The notes under the pieces are model-generated. The model was given only the letters and a program-made list of their open reading frames with translations, did no database searches and was not told the origin of the DNA. Made by a program: the position numbers and the translations under genes. Below, piece after piece: positions 34,686 through 47,400 of a stretch of 64,000 nucleotides of DNA (within the stretch, counting starts at the first letter, position 1; every line of letters begins with the position of its first letter). Origin of the DNA: Isoetes taiwanensis (Eukaryota > Streptophyta > Lycopodiopsida > Isoetales > Isoetaceae); the NCBI GenBank assembly GCA_021234155.1, contig JAJEKV010000034.1:3901491-3965490 (forward strand), given 5' to 3'.

Positions 34686-34733
34686 GCTTAACGGGCGGAA
34701 ACCGATGGGAAACGGCCCGTCCGCCAGTTAAGC
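34686..34733. repeat. Inverted repeat in the right subterminal region of Harbinger-1
   Basis: GCTTAACGGGCGGA at 34,686 and TCCGCCAGTTAAGC ending at 34,733 pair at 13 of 14 positions around a 20-bp loop. Confidence 0.6.
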
Positions 34734-34872
34734 TAAAATTTGTCTCTCGGGGCATTAAAGGTGAGAGTGGGTTTCCCCCACTCTCACCCCACTCTCACCT
34801 CCCTCTCGCATCTCTCATCGTCTCTCATGCAAAAAATTCAATCATGTGGGAAAGCTCTCTCTCTCTCTCTCT

Positions 34873-36600
34873 ATTTTCCACTATATTGGAGAAAAGATTG
34901 AGTGCTTGGGCAGAATTTAATCAAAAAAGAGCGGAGTCTCAAGCTGGTTTTCGGGCAGGCAGATCCACGCTAGACCATTTGTTAACGCTAAAAGTTATAT
35001 GTGATAAGGTAAAAGGCTCAAAAAAACCAGTGTATATGGCTTTTGTAGACTTCAAGAAAGCTTTCGATAAGGTTCCTCGGGACCAATTATGGAGAAGATT
35101 AGAGATACTGAATGTTCCCCTTGATCTAAGAAATGCAGTCAGAGTATTATATGAAAAAGTGTTGGTATATTTATCTCACCCGTTCTCATTGGAAGGTGCA
35201 GAAGGAATTGAGAGCAACATCGGGGTAAAACAAGGATGTCCTTTGTCCCCGACACTATTCGGTATCTTTATTGATAGTTTAGAGAAGTGGCTGCATGATC
35301 ATTGTCCAGAAGGTATGGAGTTACATGGATATGTGGTGCAATTGTTGATGTATGCAGATGATGTCATTATTCTTGCGAGATCTAAAGAGCACATGCAGCA
35401 ACATTTGGATAACTTGGCCGAATTCTGTGAACAAACAAAAATGCAGGTAAACTTGGAAAAGACAAATGTGATGACAGTAGGTGCTTTAAGACAAGTCAAT
35501 TTCAGTTTTAGGGGCAGCCCGATAAATACATGCGAATCATATAAGTACCTAGGTCTCATCTTTAGCAGAAACCATAGCTGGCATGCTTGTATCTCACAGA
35601 GGATAGAAGGGGGGCAGAAAGCGTTGTATGTGTTGCAGAGCATGTGTAGGAGATCGCATCTTTGGTCATGGCAACTTAAGGTACAATTATTTCATGCTTT
35701 GGTACAAAGTGTAGTGCTGTATGGTTGTGAAATATGGGGAGCGAGTCTTCCTCAATGTCTGTGGGATGATCTTGAGCAAGTTCTCAAGAAGTTTCTGCGC
35801 CTGGAGCTAGGTGTTAAGGCTCAAACGCCATATCCTATGATGCTGACAGAATGCGGGTTATTGCCTCTAGAAGGGGAAGCCCTTATTAAATGTATTTCTT
35901 ACATCAAGAAGGTGCTTATAATGGATAATGATCGGATTGCATATAAAGCTTTAATATCAAGCCGAGATAAAGGGATACTCTTTGATGTGAAGAAATGGTT
36001 AAGTAAATGGGGAATATCTTGGGAGGAAGTGGCTCGATTGGATTCAGACTTAAGGGAATGGCTATCGGATAAGATCCATAGGAAACTATGGGCCCAACCA
36101 ATGACAAAGATGATACTATACAGGTTACAGTTCAATCCCAATCTGGAACCAGCATTACATCTACAGGAGAACATATCCATCCAGAAGCGACATGCTATTT
36201 GTAGGATGCGTCTGAGTTCACATCATTTGGGGATTGAAGTAGGGAGATGGGGGCATATCATCCCAAGGGATCAAAGATACTGTAAAGTTTGCAATACTGA
36301 CCAGGTAGAAGACGAGGATCATACACTACTTAGGTGTCAGTCATATGTGAGCATTAGAGAAAAATATGACATATCCCATGAGAATCTCCAATCACTATTT
36401 ACCTTGGATGGGGATACTTTAGGGACTTCTCAAATATCGGGATTCCTGCCTAGATGAGAAACACATAGGAGATGTAGAAGACATTTGGAGTGAGAGTGAT
36501 GAGCTAGATGAGGACTCTGAGACTCAGCTACTGTTTTATAACATAGTTTGATGATTGCTGTCTAATAGGCCTCTGAGGCCTCCCATGGACATAATACACT
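34873..36600 (+). pseudogene. CT-LINE copy B: 5'-truncated reverse transcriptase, long open frame
   Basis: LINE homology begins just after a (CT)9 tract (34,855-34,872) with TILEKRLSAWAEFNQKRAES, then GFRAGRSTLDHLLTLK, FVDFKKAFDKVPR, GVKQGCPLSPTLFGIFIDSL, YADD (35,351-35,362) and the knuckle CKVCNTDQVEDEDHTLLRC. The frame is open from here to 36,457, but the open frame also extends leftward across the CT tract into Harbinger-1, so an ATG at 34,547 is not the gene's start. A frameshift near 36,430 separates the last residues (SDELDEDSETQLLFY, stop at 36,551). The 3' end has hairpin AGGCC-TCTGA-GGCCT at 36,567-36,581. The endonuclease and ORF1 are missing. Subfamily 2. Confidence 0.9.
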
Positions 36601-36742
<142 letters not shown>

Positions 36743-36995
36743 TCTCTACTTACAAAATGCAACACCAAATATTTTTTCCAATGATTGGTCAATGGGAATA
36801 TACATATCTGTTAACCAAATTTTGGCCTTCAATATCGTCATGTTGGCCTCGCTCAACTGCTTACTGCCTATATGATCCATTGCCACTAGCTTTGGATTTT
36901 CATGCAACATTATTTATGGTTGAGTCCCTTGTTGTTCTGTTACTGGTTTTGTTTGGCTTTTTAATTTTTATTCTTTTGTCTTTCCTTTCCCTCCG

Positions 36996-38482
36996 GCTTT
37001 ACATTGATCAATTGGAGAGCTGGCTTGCTGATAATGGGGGCGATGGAGCTCACCTTCTCTATCAGATCATCAGACAGTTAATATATGCTGATGATGTGGA
37101 CCTCCTAGCTTACACACCAGCAGACATGCAACGACATCTCGATGCCCTGGACACATTCTGCCAAGCGACTGATATCTTGGCGTCAACACGCCAAGACTAA
37201 GGTGGGTTTTCATATCATCTTCACGTCAGCCGAGGGTCCCCTCCTTCAGTTACCGAGGCCAAAATGTGGAAGTTGCATCCACATACAAATATTTGGGAGT
37301 GGAGTTTCCTTCTACTATGCACTGCGACACATCCATACGGCTACGACGGACGGCCGGTGGAAGGCACTATATGCAATGCAAAACAATAGTCATAGAGCCG
37401 GAGTTGTATGATTGGGCCCATCGATCCACGCTGTTCAAGGTCTTAGTGGAGCCCATTCCTTTTATACGGGGTGGAAGTATGGGGCCCGGTGGTATCACTT
37501 GCTACTTGGAATGACTTGGAGCAGGTCGAGTAAAACCTTCTTAGTACGAGCACTAGGGGTGAAGTCCACAGTCCCATATCAAATTCTACTTGAGACAGAG
37601 GATTCTTGTCTCTTCAGAGGGCGGCCCTTGATCGCCACATTGTCTATTTTCGAGGAAGGTGGTCAATATGGGCCGATGCTCGTCTCCCTAAACTAGCTTA
37701 TATCATGGCAATGGAGCCGCGCCCTCAAGGCCTCTTTGGAGGGAAAAGAGAGCTCAATGGTTGGCTAGATGGAATGTGCGGAACACAGTGCATACATGTG
37801 CAAACAGAGGCCCAGTCGCCATAGCTTGAGGCAATATCTTGACGATTGCTTCCTCGGCAAGCTTTGGGATGCCAATGCCCTTGAACAGTCAAGACAAAGA
37901 CACTACCCGGCCACATAAATCCCACATTGGAGCGAGGCCCGCAATGCTACCGCGTACCCACTTGCCCATGAAAAGGCGAGACTCATTGCCTCCATTCGCC
38001 GCGGGGGCACATCATCTTCGAATTGAGGCAAAGGGATGGATTGGTGAGCCACGCCCCGGGGCGGGGCTCTTGCCAATGCTTTGCCAAATGGGAGTCATTG
38101 AGGATGAATCTCATACCCTTCAAAGTTGCCCGGCATATGATCAAATTCGGACCACGATATCTTTGAGTTGGTCGACCTGGCCAGCCGTTACATGTGACAT
38201 TGAGCACAGCATCCGTACGGGTGCTGGGATCATATCTTCAGGAGGTTATGGACATGCGAGATCAGCTATGTCCTCGGGCACACACTTGACATGTATATAA
38301 ACATTGATGTATACTTGTACAGTTTGACATCATTCTTATTACTGCCACGGTTTTTCCCTCGAAAACCCTTCGGGGCGGGGGTTTTTTAACCCAGACAGTA
38401 ATAAGTTTGCTGCGCTCCTTATGGGTCCCATAGGCCGATTGGCCTCAGTGGACGATAAAAAATCATTCTCATTCTCATTCTT
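36996..38482 (+). pseudogene. CT-LINE copy C: GC-rich, 5'-truncated, frameshifted
   Basis: Begins in the RT palm (LYIDQLESWLADNGG) and has YADD at 37,083-37,094, then MQRHLDALDTFCQ, STYKYLGVEF and a C-terminal knuckle remnant (QMGVIEDESHTLQSC). Several frameshifts and stops divide it. It is clearly more GC-rich than copies A, B and H-K and shares that with copy E. The 3' end contains a GC hairpin (AAACCCTTCGGGGCGGGGGT), then AGGCC-GATT-GGCCT at 38,432-38,445 and a short (ATTCTC)n tail to 38,482. Confidence 0.85.
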
Positions 38483-41400
38483 TTGCTTGTTTTAACATTT
38501 TCATTCTTTTCGATTGTTTTCTTTTTTCGTTTTAATGGCCATGGTTTTGATATGTTTCTATTTTCGTGGCTTTTATTTCAATTTCTTCCTTATTTTCTCT
38601 CCTCTTCTGCTCCCCCCCTGTTAACGTATGACCGGTCTTGTGTCACGCCCATGGCATCTGTCGGTATGCCCATCTTTGCCCTGTTTGTTTGGTGCTTTTG
38701 TCTTTTTGTTGTCCTTTTTTATGTTCGGTTTTGTCAGTTTTGTCTCTCATTCTTGTCGTCTCTTTGTTTGCCTGCTATCCTACTTGTTGTCTCTCCATTT
38801 GTAACCCGTATCTTTGTTCCTCTCTTGTTTTCGTTTTGTTTTTCTCAGCATTTATTGTAGCCGGGTTGCTTCCTATTTGCCAGCTTTTCCTTTTCCAGAT
38901 GCTACTCTATTGAATCGAACCCTCCTTTGATGTTGTCTTTCCTTTGTTCCTGGTCTGTTGCTCTCCTTGTTGCTTTCTTCTCTGTTTGTTTTTGTCTTCT
39001 ATCTTCTTTTTCTTCCTTGCTCATTTGTCTTTTCCTTGTTTTTGTCATTTGTTCTTTGTTTTCGCCTTTGATGTTGCTATCATTGATGAACTGGCACTTG
39101 TAAGCACTAATTGCCTTGACTCGATTGTGGAGTCATTTTGTGATTCCATTATATTTTGAGGCAATGCCTAGATAAATTTGGTTAATTGTGGAGATTGTGG
39201 CTTCTTGTCAGACTAGTCTACATATTCCACATCTGATTTTAGATTATCCAGCTTGTGGTAACATGAGTAAGGTCTTCAATTCCCTGGTGTGCATAAAAAT
39301 GCCACAATCATTTTCGCTTTTGATGTTGCTTTCAGTGATGAACTGGCAGTTGTAAGCACTAATTGCCTTGACTCGATTGTGGAGTCAGTTTGTGATTCCA
39401 TTATATTTTGAGTCAATGCCTAGGTAAATTTGGTTACTTGTGGAGAGTGTGGCTTCTTGTCAGATTAGTCTACATAGTCCACATCTAATTTTAGATTATC
39501 CAGCTTGTGGTAACATGATTAAGGTCTTCAATTCACTGTTGTGCATAAAAATGCGCTCAAAGCACTCTTACTGCACATACAGTTTGCGTATACAGTTATT
39601 TCATATGATGGTTTTCGTTCTAGTAGAATTATTTGATGCTTTCCATTTTCTAAGTTTGGACATCGATAACAAGTGGATTGATGTGTTGACGCCTGCAGTT
39701 CCCAAGTCTAGTTACTATTCTTATACTAACTTACGCTCTTGGATGGTCTGCAGGTACCAGCATCAATCCTTGAACTTAGCTCTTGGATTTGCGTACTTTG
39801 GTTCTACTCAACTGTTTAATGGACTACTGTGTGCTCATTACATTTGTAACTGTTTCAATTTGTACTTTGCATTCTTATATCTTTCTATATGTCTCCCACT
39901 GAATATATCCTCCTCTTTCTTCAAGGCTGTGATATTAAGTGGTTATCTTGTATGTTCAGACGCATTTTTGCTTCTGGCTAGATAATGTGATCTTTATAAC
40001 CAGTTTTCAATCTCTCAATTGTTCTTTACTATTCTGTATTTCACTAGATTACCATGAAATATTGTGGGCTACATAACATTGTTATGATTGTATAGCTTTG
40101 TTATGTTTCATTGTATTATGTCATTTGTATGGCATATTTACACACACACTGTTAACACACACACACACACAATGTCATTCTCTTTCATACACACCCGCAT
40201 GCTCTCTCTCTCTCTCTCTCTCTCTCTATACTACTATTGCTACTGCGGTCATTATCTCTAGTGGCTAGAAGCATGATTTGGTCTAGTATTTCCGTTGCTT
40301 ATTGGTGGTTTTTAAATAAAATCCTTTTTAGCTTGTAGTCCTTTAAACAGGGTATCTCTTTGACCTTCATTTGCTCCATAGTGGTTTTATGGCATAGGTC
40401 TTATCCCCTTAGCATGGCTCCCTTTAGTTTTATAGTAATTTCAAAGCCCACCATTGTGGGGTTAAAAAAAAATTTTCGTGTCTTTACTTGGACTATTCTC
40501 CATTGTGTGTTGCCATGGCTAGCCAGTTTTTACTCCTTTCTGGTGGGTTGTTTATCTACTTTGTCTTGTTCTGCCTCTATTGTTTATTGCAAATAGTGGT
40601 TCCCTAATTTAGAAGGTTGTTAAACGTGCCTTTGTTTCTTTGCCCTTTCGATCCCGCGTACATTTTAAACCGGGCCTTCCTTTTGTTTATTCTTGCCTCC
40701 TCTATAATCTTGACTTTCCACAAGTTTTGTGCTCGTCTCTTCGCTGATCTTTTGTGCTCTTCGAATCCTTTCCTATCTCCATCATTGGTCGTCTGTAAGG
40801 TAAGCTTTTGATTCTATTTTTGGGACGTCATAGAATAGGCATTTCTTCTTTGATTGTTGTATCTTCTTACTGTTTACTATTTTTGGGAATTCGCTTTTGT
40901 CTGAGTTATTGGATTGCAGGTGGAGCATCTCATATTTTTCTGTGTTTTTGCAACTTGCATAATTGCTTGATCTAGTTGGTTGCTATTTGCAAATTTATTT
41001 GATCATGTTGCATTTGTACCCTTTATGTTGCTGTATGTTAACAGTCTATTGTGATGTTGCTTTGCTCAGTTTAGTTCTTGCTTCTGCAATTTCGTCCCTT
41101 GGTTAATTTTGCTCATTTTTTACTGTCTCAGCATGTTGAAGCTGGCCTCCTTTGTTGCAATTGTTTCACCTCATTTATTGTCTTGTTTTGCACCTTGCCT
41201 TCCTCTTGCCCTGCTGACATTTAACCATTGACTATAGCAACTATTGTTCTCATGTTTTGCTGGTTTCATTTGTTTCTAACCTTTGGTGCTACAAAAGACT
41301 TTCCTTTTATTCTTATACCTTGCTTGTTACCAGGTCTTTTCTCTGTGCTGGTTGCTATATTTTATTTTCTTTTCGTACTGACCTTTGCCCTCCTGCCTTT

Positions 41401-42655
41401 GCTGTGTTTATAAGTCTAACTTGTGTTCAGGCCTTTGCATGCATGAATCGTGGCCATTCCTTTAAATTATGCCTCTACTGAGCAGTGCAGCCTTTACTTA
41501 CAGTGTAGCCTGCTCCCTGACAATTTATTTAGCTTCTGCTGCAGCTTGGTATTGTGTCATGTTCTCAGTTTTCTTCATGTTGTACCACTTCTTCTTCTCC
41601 TGTGTCTTTCCTTTGTTCCTTGTTTACTTTATGCAGTGCATTTGTTTCCATTTTCTTCTTTGCTTTGATGGTGCTGACGTTTTTCCCCTGTCTACAACAA
41701 CAATGGTTCTCAAGTTTTGCTGTTGTTAGTTGCTTTTAGCCCATGGTGCTACCCATAAATTCCTGTCTTCCTGTACTTTGCTTTTTTCCAGGCCTATTTA
41801 CTTAGTGTTGGCAGTTTTATCCTTTAGTGAGAGTTGTTGCCTTAAGTTGTGCCTTTCCCTCCTTGCTTTCTAAAGTTTGCCAATAGTGAAAAAAGCTGCC
41901 TTTACTTTTAGTTTAACCTGCTCCCTGCCAGTAATGCATGACTCTGCTGCAGCTTTTTGACCAGCCATGGTTTCATTATGGTTTCTTTATGTTTTCTTTT
42001 CATGTTGTTTACACTCCTTCCTCTCTCTTGTGTATTTTCAGTCTGCCATGCTTATTATTTGCAGTGCGTGCTCCTTGGTTTTGTCTAAATCTAGCTTCTT
42101 TGCCACGTCACTATTAAATTTAGCAGAAACCTTGTGAAATACACACAAGGATGCTAGATGTTTATAGTAAGCATGATGGAACATGCCAGATGAAATGTAC
42201 ATGTGGCTTAGTATAAGAGAACAGAGCAGGGTGTAATAGTTTTCTGAAAAAGTTCCAAGAGTGGTATTTTTGAAAATTATGTCATTCTTAAGCTTTTCTT
42301 TATGCTCTTATCTATATTTTAGCTTTGACATACTATTTTTATACTAACTTAAGCTCTTGGATGGTCTGCAGGTACCACGCCTCTACCCTTGAGCAAAAAT
42401 GTAGATACGTGTTTTGAAATTTAAGGATGTGGTGAGATCCTTCTTTGAAATTTAAGGATGTAGTGAGATCTTGTAAACATTTATAAACTTGCACTTATGA
42501 ACTTGCTGAGTTTAACCATGCTGCAAACATATTTGTTGAGCTGTTTAATGGAAATTATTTCATGCAACTTCATGGTATGACTCCAAATGATGCACTTGTT
42601 CCATGATGAGCTTATAAATTTAAGTGGCTTTCTCTCATGTCATATGATATGAAAT
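38483..42655. other. Long T-rich, coding-poor region
   Basis: The plus strand is strikingly T-rich (TTTG, TTTC, TTGTT words) for most of 38,483-42,120. Open frames here translate to hydrophobic F/L/C/S-rich strings typical of T-rich sequence, with no domain; I do not call them genes. A short CT tract lies at 40,203-40,228 and a CA/CACA cluster at 40,140-40,172. Confidence 0.5.
39058..39565. repeat. Tandem duplication, 252-bp unit, in the T-rich region
   Basis: TTTGATGTTGCT followed by TGATGAACTGGCA and TGTAAGCACTAATTGCCTTG occurs at about 39,067 and again at 39,319. The two copies match with scattered substitutions over about 245 bp. Confidence 0.85.
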
Positions 42656-42659
42656 TACA

Positions 42660-44408
42660 CACACATGCAAGTGAACTTAGAAAAGACGAAGATGAGGACA
42701 AATTAAGCATGGACATTTCACATATAAAGGAAACAGGGTTGATACATGCGAGTCATATAAATATCTAGGGCTGGATGTGAGTAATTATAGGACCATTATG
42801 GTCAGCATTCTATTTTTAAAGCTATTGGCAACCATTTTAGAGAAGAAAATCAGCAAATGGGCAGAAGAAAATGATAAACGAGCAGAGAGTCATGATGGTT
42901 TTAGAGACGAAAGATCCACCCTGGACCACCTTCTTGTGTTAAAAACAATATGTGATACTGTTAAAGGAACCAAAAAACCTGTACATGTGCTCTTTGTGGA
43001 TTTTAAGAGAGCTTTTGACAGAGTCCCGCGAATGAAACTATGGGAAAGAATGGAAAAATTACAGGTTCCATCAGAATTACGAGATGCAGTCCATGTTCTG
43101 TATGAAAAGGTGTTGGTACAGCTGTCTACACTTGGTTCTTTTAGCCACATTGAAAGTAATACAGGGGTGAAGCAGGGATGCCCACTCTCACCAACGTTTT
43201 TGGGTGTGTTTATCGATAGCTTGAAAGATTGGCTGCATGAAAATTGTCCTGGAGATATGGAAATACATGGATATATGATCCAATTATTGATGTATGCTGA
43301 TGATGATATTATTTTTGCACGCTCGAAAGAGCATACACAGAAACAATTGGATGGATTATCACGTTTGTGATGTTACAGACATGCAAGTGAACTTAGAAAA
43401 GACGAAGATGATGACAGTAGGAGCACTTAAGCATGGGCATTTCACATATAAAGGAAACACGGTTGATACATGTGAGTCATATACATATCTAGGGATGGAG
43501 TTTAGTAGAAACCACAGATGGAATCAGTGTATTGCACAGCAAGTTAGTGGTGGGCAAAATGCATTGTATGCGTTACAGAGTATGTGCAGGCAAGCGCTTA
43601 TGGTCATGGCATCTTAAGATTAGACGTTTTGAATCCTTGGTGCAAACTGTGATATTATATGGATGTGAGATATGGGGACCAAGTCTCCCTCAAGGGTTGT
43701 GGGATGATATTGAACAAGTGTTACGTAAATTTCTGAGACAACCCAAACACCATATCCGATGATGTTGACGGAGAGGGGTTCATGGCACTTGAAGGGGAAG
43801 CCATTCTGAAATGTATCTGTTACCTACAGAAGGTGAGACTCAAAAATGACACCTCTCTGACACACCGAGCATTCAGGGTTAGTACAGAAAGGGGATGATT
43901 TGATGATGTGAAGCGGTGGTTCCATAGATGGGATATCCATTGGGAAGAGGCACTTTCTATAGGTGATCACTTGAAGCAATGGGTGTTAGCTAAAATACAT
44001 AAGAAATTGTGGTACCAACCTAAAACCAAAATGCTATTATACAAACAGATTATGAATTCCAATTTGGAGGTGGCAAGGTACTTGCTGTGAGAAGATTTGT
44101 CCATTCAGAAAAGACATGTTATTAGCAGGATTCGACTGTCCTCACATCATTTAGGGGTGGAAGTGGGGCGTTGGGGACATATCATTCCTATGCATAAAAA
44201 TATTGCAAAATATATGGGGAAGAACAGGTGGAAGATGAAGAACATTCCTTACTCAGGTGTATTGCATATACATCTATATGAGATAAATACCAGATACATA
44301 TTAAAGATCTATAGTCCTTTTTTATGTTGGATGGAAATATAATAGGGGCTTATTTGATTGAACTCCAACAATACAGGGATAGTTGCCTAAAAAGTTGTAC
44401 TGCTTTAC
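42660..44408 (+). pseudogene. CT-LINE copy D, left part: reverse transcriptase
   Basis: Contains SNYRTIMVSILFLKLLATI, GFRDERSTLDHLLVLK, FVDFKRAFDRVPR, GVKQGCPLSPTFLGVFIDSL, YADDD at 43,292 and the region after the palm, with frameshifts near 43,370, 43,600, 43,740 and 44,090. A 110-bp piece (42,668-42,775: QVNLEKTK to the YKYLG motif) duplicates 43,381-43,500 but sits upstream of the palm, so the segment order is scrambled. Copy E interrupts it at 44,408 inside its last coding segment; the missing 3' end resumes at about 47,905. Subfamily 2. Confidence 0.85.
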
Positions 44409-47400
44409 TAGGAAGGAAGGAAGGAAGGAAGGAAGGTATTTTTATCGTCCACGGAAACCAATCGGTCTATGGGACCCAATACAAAAGCGCAGCAAGTGGA
44501 TTACTACTCGGATTAAAAACCCCACCCGAAGGGTTTTCGAGGGAAAAACCGGGCGACAATCAGCCTAACGACAAAAGCGCTTCCAATATACCTAAATGCA
44601 AAAACACACAAATATATACACTCATGCACCAAGTAGTGCGATGGTCGGCACGGGCAGCCAACAAGGGGCAAAGGTGGGCTCGCCCAGATCCAATTACCTC
44701 AATGTATGCGACCCCGAGAGCACGTACTGACGGTGTGTTCATCAGCAAATGAAGGGGCAAGTCCGGGCGTACTAAAGGAGCGATCTAGCCCTGATCCATC
44801 AATCTTGGGCAACTCGAAAGTGTGAGACTCATCCTCAATGGCACCCGCTTGACAAAGACCGACAGAGCTCATGTCGGCGGGCTCCCCAATCCACCGCCTG
44901 CCTCGATCGCGAAGATGGTGGGCACCTGCGCGTAATGGAGGCAATGAGTCCGGCGCTTTTCGTGGAGCCGAACGCAAGTAGAGCTGCCGGTCCCGCTAAC
45001 ACGGGGTTGATATGCTCCTTTGTAATGGGCCGCTTTGACCTGCTTAGAGCGCCAGTCCCGTGAGCTTGCCAAGGAAGCAAGCGGCCCGTGTACTCCCGCA
45101 GTTTCGCCATGATCGGCCTCGCGGTCCACCGCGACGCGACTGTGCTCCTCGCGACGCTCCATCTCATGAACCACCGATCTCTCTTACCCTCCAACAAAGT
45201 CCCTCGAGCCAAGGGCCCATTGCCACAACAGAAGTTGCGCGGGAGCCGAGCATCACCCATATTAACCACTTTCTGAAAATAGACGATGTGTCTATCAAGG
45301 GCTGCCGTGAAGCGGCAAGAATCCAGTTTCGCAGCAGAATCCGATAGGGGGACCAAGGCTTCACCCCAAGTGCCCATGCCAAAAATGCCTTCTGACTTGC
45401 TCCAAAGTCATTCCAGTGTCGCCAAAGAGACGACGCCCCAAACCTCGACCCGTGATAGAAGGACAGGCTCGAGAGCCCAAACAGATGTGGACCGATGGCC
45501 CCAATCATAGAGCTCACCTGGTGACTGTTGTCTTGCAAAGCCCGGATGGATGCCTCCCAATAGAGCCGCAGGAGGGGAACTCCACCCCTAGGTACTTGTA
45601 GGTGGGCTGAACCTCCACAGGCTGTCCCCCAGATAGGTGAGTGCGTGAGGCGTGGGGTGGCGTGAAAGAGGATATGAGAACCACCACGGTCTTGGCAGAT
45701 TTCACGCATGTCCGTGAGGCCCCGGCAATGTGTCTAGGGCATCTAGATGAGATCGCATAGCTTCGGGTGTGGGCGAAGGTCGACATCGTCCGCATAGATG
45801 AGCCGACGGATGACATGTGCAAATGCTCAAGAAGCCGGGGCTCTAACCGGGTCAATGTAGAGGCCAAAAGTGTTAGTGAGAGGGGGGCAGCCTACGCCGA
45901 CCCGTCTACTACCGGGTTGGCCCGTCGGTACGCATTACGCCAAAAACAACTCTCATACTGACCAGATATGGCATTCCGCACGCAGCGGCAGCCCCATTGA
46001 TGCGATCTAGTCCATAGCTTTTCCCCGGGGACCGTGATCAAAAGCCTTCGCGAAGTCCACAAAGCAAAGAATACAAGTCCCGCCGATGGTGCCTACTGCC
46101 TTCAATCAATGCCCGCAGTAAAGATATGGTCAATCGCTGAGTGGCGGGTCTAAAGCCCGCCTGCGTGAGGGCTCGCACATCCGCTTGCCTGCCGGGTCAA
46201 TCTGCTGCTTTCGAGAATGCCAAATAACAGTTTGGCAAATCTTGAATCCCGACCATAATCGTCCCGGTAATTGGTTTGACAATGTGGGTCGCCCGCCTTG
46301 TGAATGGGGACAACCCTCGCCAGTAGTCCATTGTGGGGAAACCTTCCCGCAATGCTCGCTGGAACGGGGGTAGTGAGGATCGCACCAAGCCGGGCCGCCC
46401 CGCCCATTTGAGTAACTCGCCCGCATACCATCGAGGTCACCGCCTTCCCATTAACCACCCACCGCAGTCCCTCCACAACATCCTCCTCCGCTGAAACCAA
46501 TGGGGGCCATCCCCAGAGGGTATGGGCGACGCCCCCCTGGTGGGTCATAGAGCCGCCGCAAGTACGCTTCCCACCGGCCCGTGTGATGTCCCCCGTAGGG
46601 CCGGGCCTGGCCTTCGAGCACTCGTGCTGTGCTGTTCGAGGATGAGTGTCCAAAGCAGCCAACATCTCCCCTTGATGCCCGGCAAGGTACCGCGGTGGTG
46701 GCCTGCAAGCGGCACTGATCCGTATGTGACGGAAGCCGAGCTGGTGCTTTCGTTTCTTTACACCCGCATCAAACCACCTAAGGATTCTGCTGAAATGTTG
46801 CCGCCCCCGAAGCGGCGACGCTGGGTCCGCCAAAGCACTCCGTCCGCCCGCAGATCCCGTAATAGCTCACCAACCGGTTCTGCTTCGCTTCTATTGTGGG
46901 GTTCGGGAATTGCCGGCGGGCGCCCAAGAGCATCTCGGCGAGTCCTCTCACTGCTCATAATCTAGTCGTAACCCGGCCGTGGTTCCGGCATGCGCGCGAA
47001 GAGCATGGTGGTGGCTTCCTCAACCTCATTTGAAGCCGACACACCGGACCATCGCCTGGTGCATTGCTCGCCCTCTCGTGTCATGGTGTCCGTGAGTGAT
47101 GAACACGTAGTCTAGGCGCCCCCGCATGTCGGGCCGAAGCTCCCCGCCTCGCCCGCTGCCGCTCAAAGTGTGCCGTGCCAAGGCCATCTTCTACGTGTTG
47201 TGTCTGCGGGTCTCCGTGCCCGTGATGCGGTTCTTCTCGATCACCGTTGCCTTCTCGAAAGCACATGGGGTGCCGAGGACTCCATCTCCACTGTCATGCC
47301 AGCCAGGCCGCACCGTTAGCCTCAATACGGGCACTGTTAGCCTCCACACCCGCTTTGGCGTGGCTCCATTCTCTGCCGAGGGGGAGTTCCTATGTGGTCC

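Larger units (their letters stand above)
27675..34853 (+). mobile_element. PIF/Harbinger element 1 (Harbinger-1), composite
   Basis: The left TIR (TTTCCCACATGATCGCGAAT, then TTTTT) at 27,675 and the right TIR (reverse TTTCCCACATGATTGAATTT, then TTT) ending at 34,853 define the element. Inside are a plus-strand DDE transposase, a minus-strand Myb/SANT-like gene converging on it, and an unrecognised minus-strand ORF, the two-gene plan of autonomous PIF/Harbinger elements plus one extra. It has been hit by a 1.47-kb insertion (28,161-29,631) and a 1.09-kb poly(A) retroposon (30,165-31,255). Both outer ends lie in CT tracts, the tail of LINE A on the left and the 5' junction of LINE B on the right. 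No canonical TTA target duplication is visible. Confidence 0.85.

Noticed and set aside
34547-34872. N-terminal 110 residues of the open frame ending at 36,457
   Set aside because: This part translates the Harbinger-1 right end and a CT tract; LINE homology starts only at 34,873, so it is not a real fusion protein.
39440-41739. Hydrophobic ORFs resembling membrane proteins
   Set aside because: They lie in T-rich sequence where Phe/Leu/Cys/Ser-rich frames arise by composition, overlap in several frames and show no family motif.
46150-46965. Overlapping GC-rich ORFs on both strands
   Set aside because: Only the minus-strand reading carries RT motifs (copy E); the plus-strand frames are shadows caused by high GC content.
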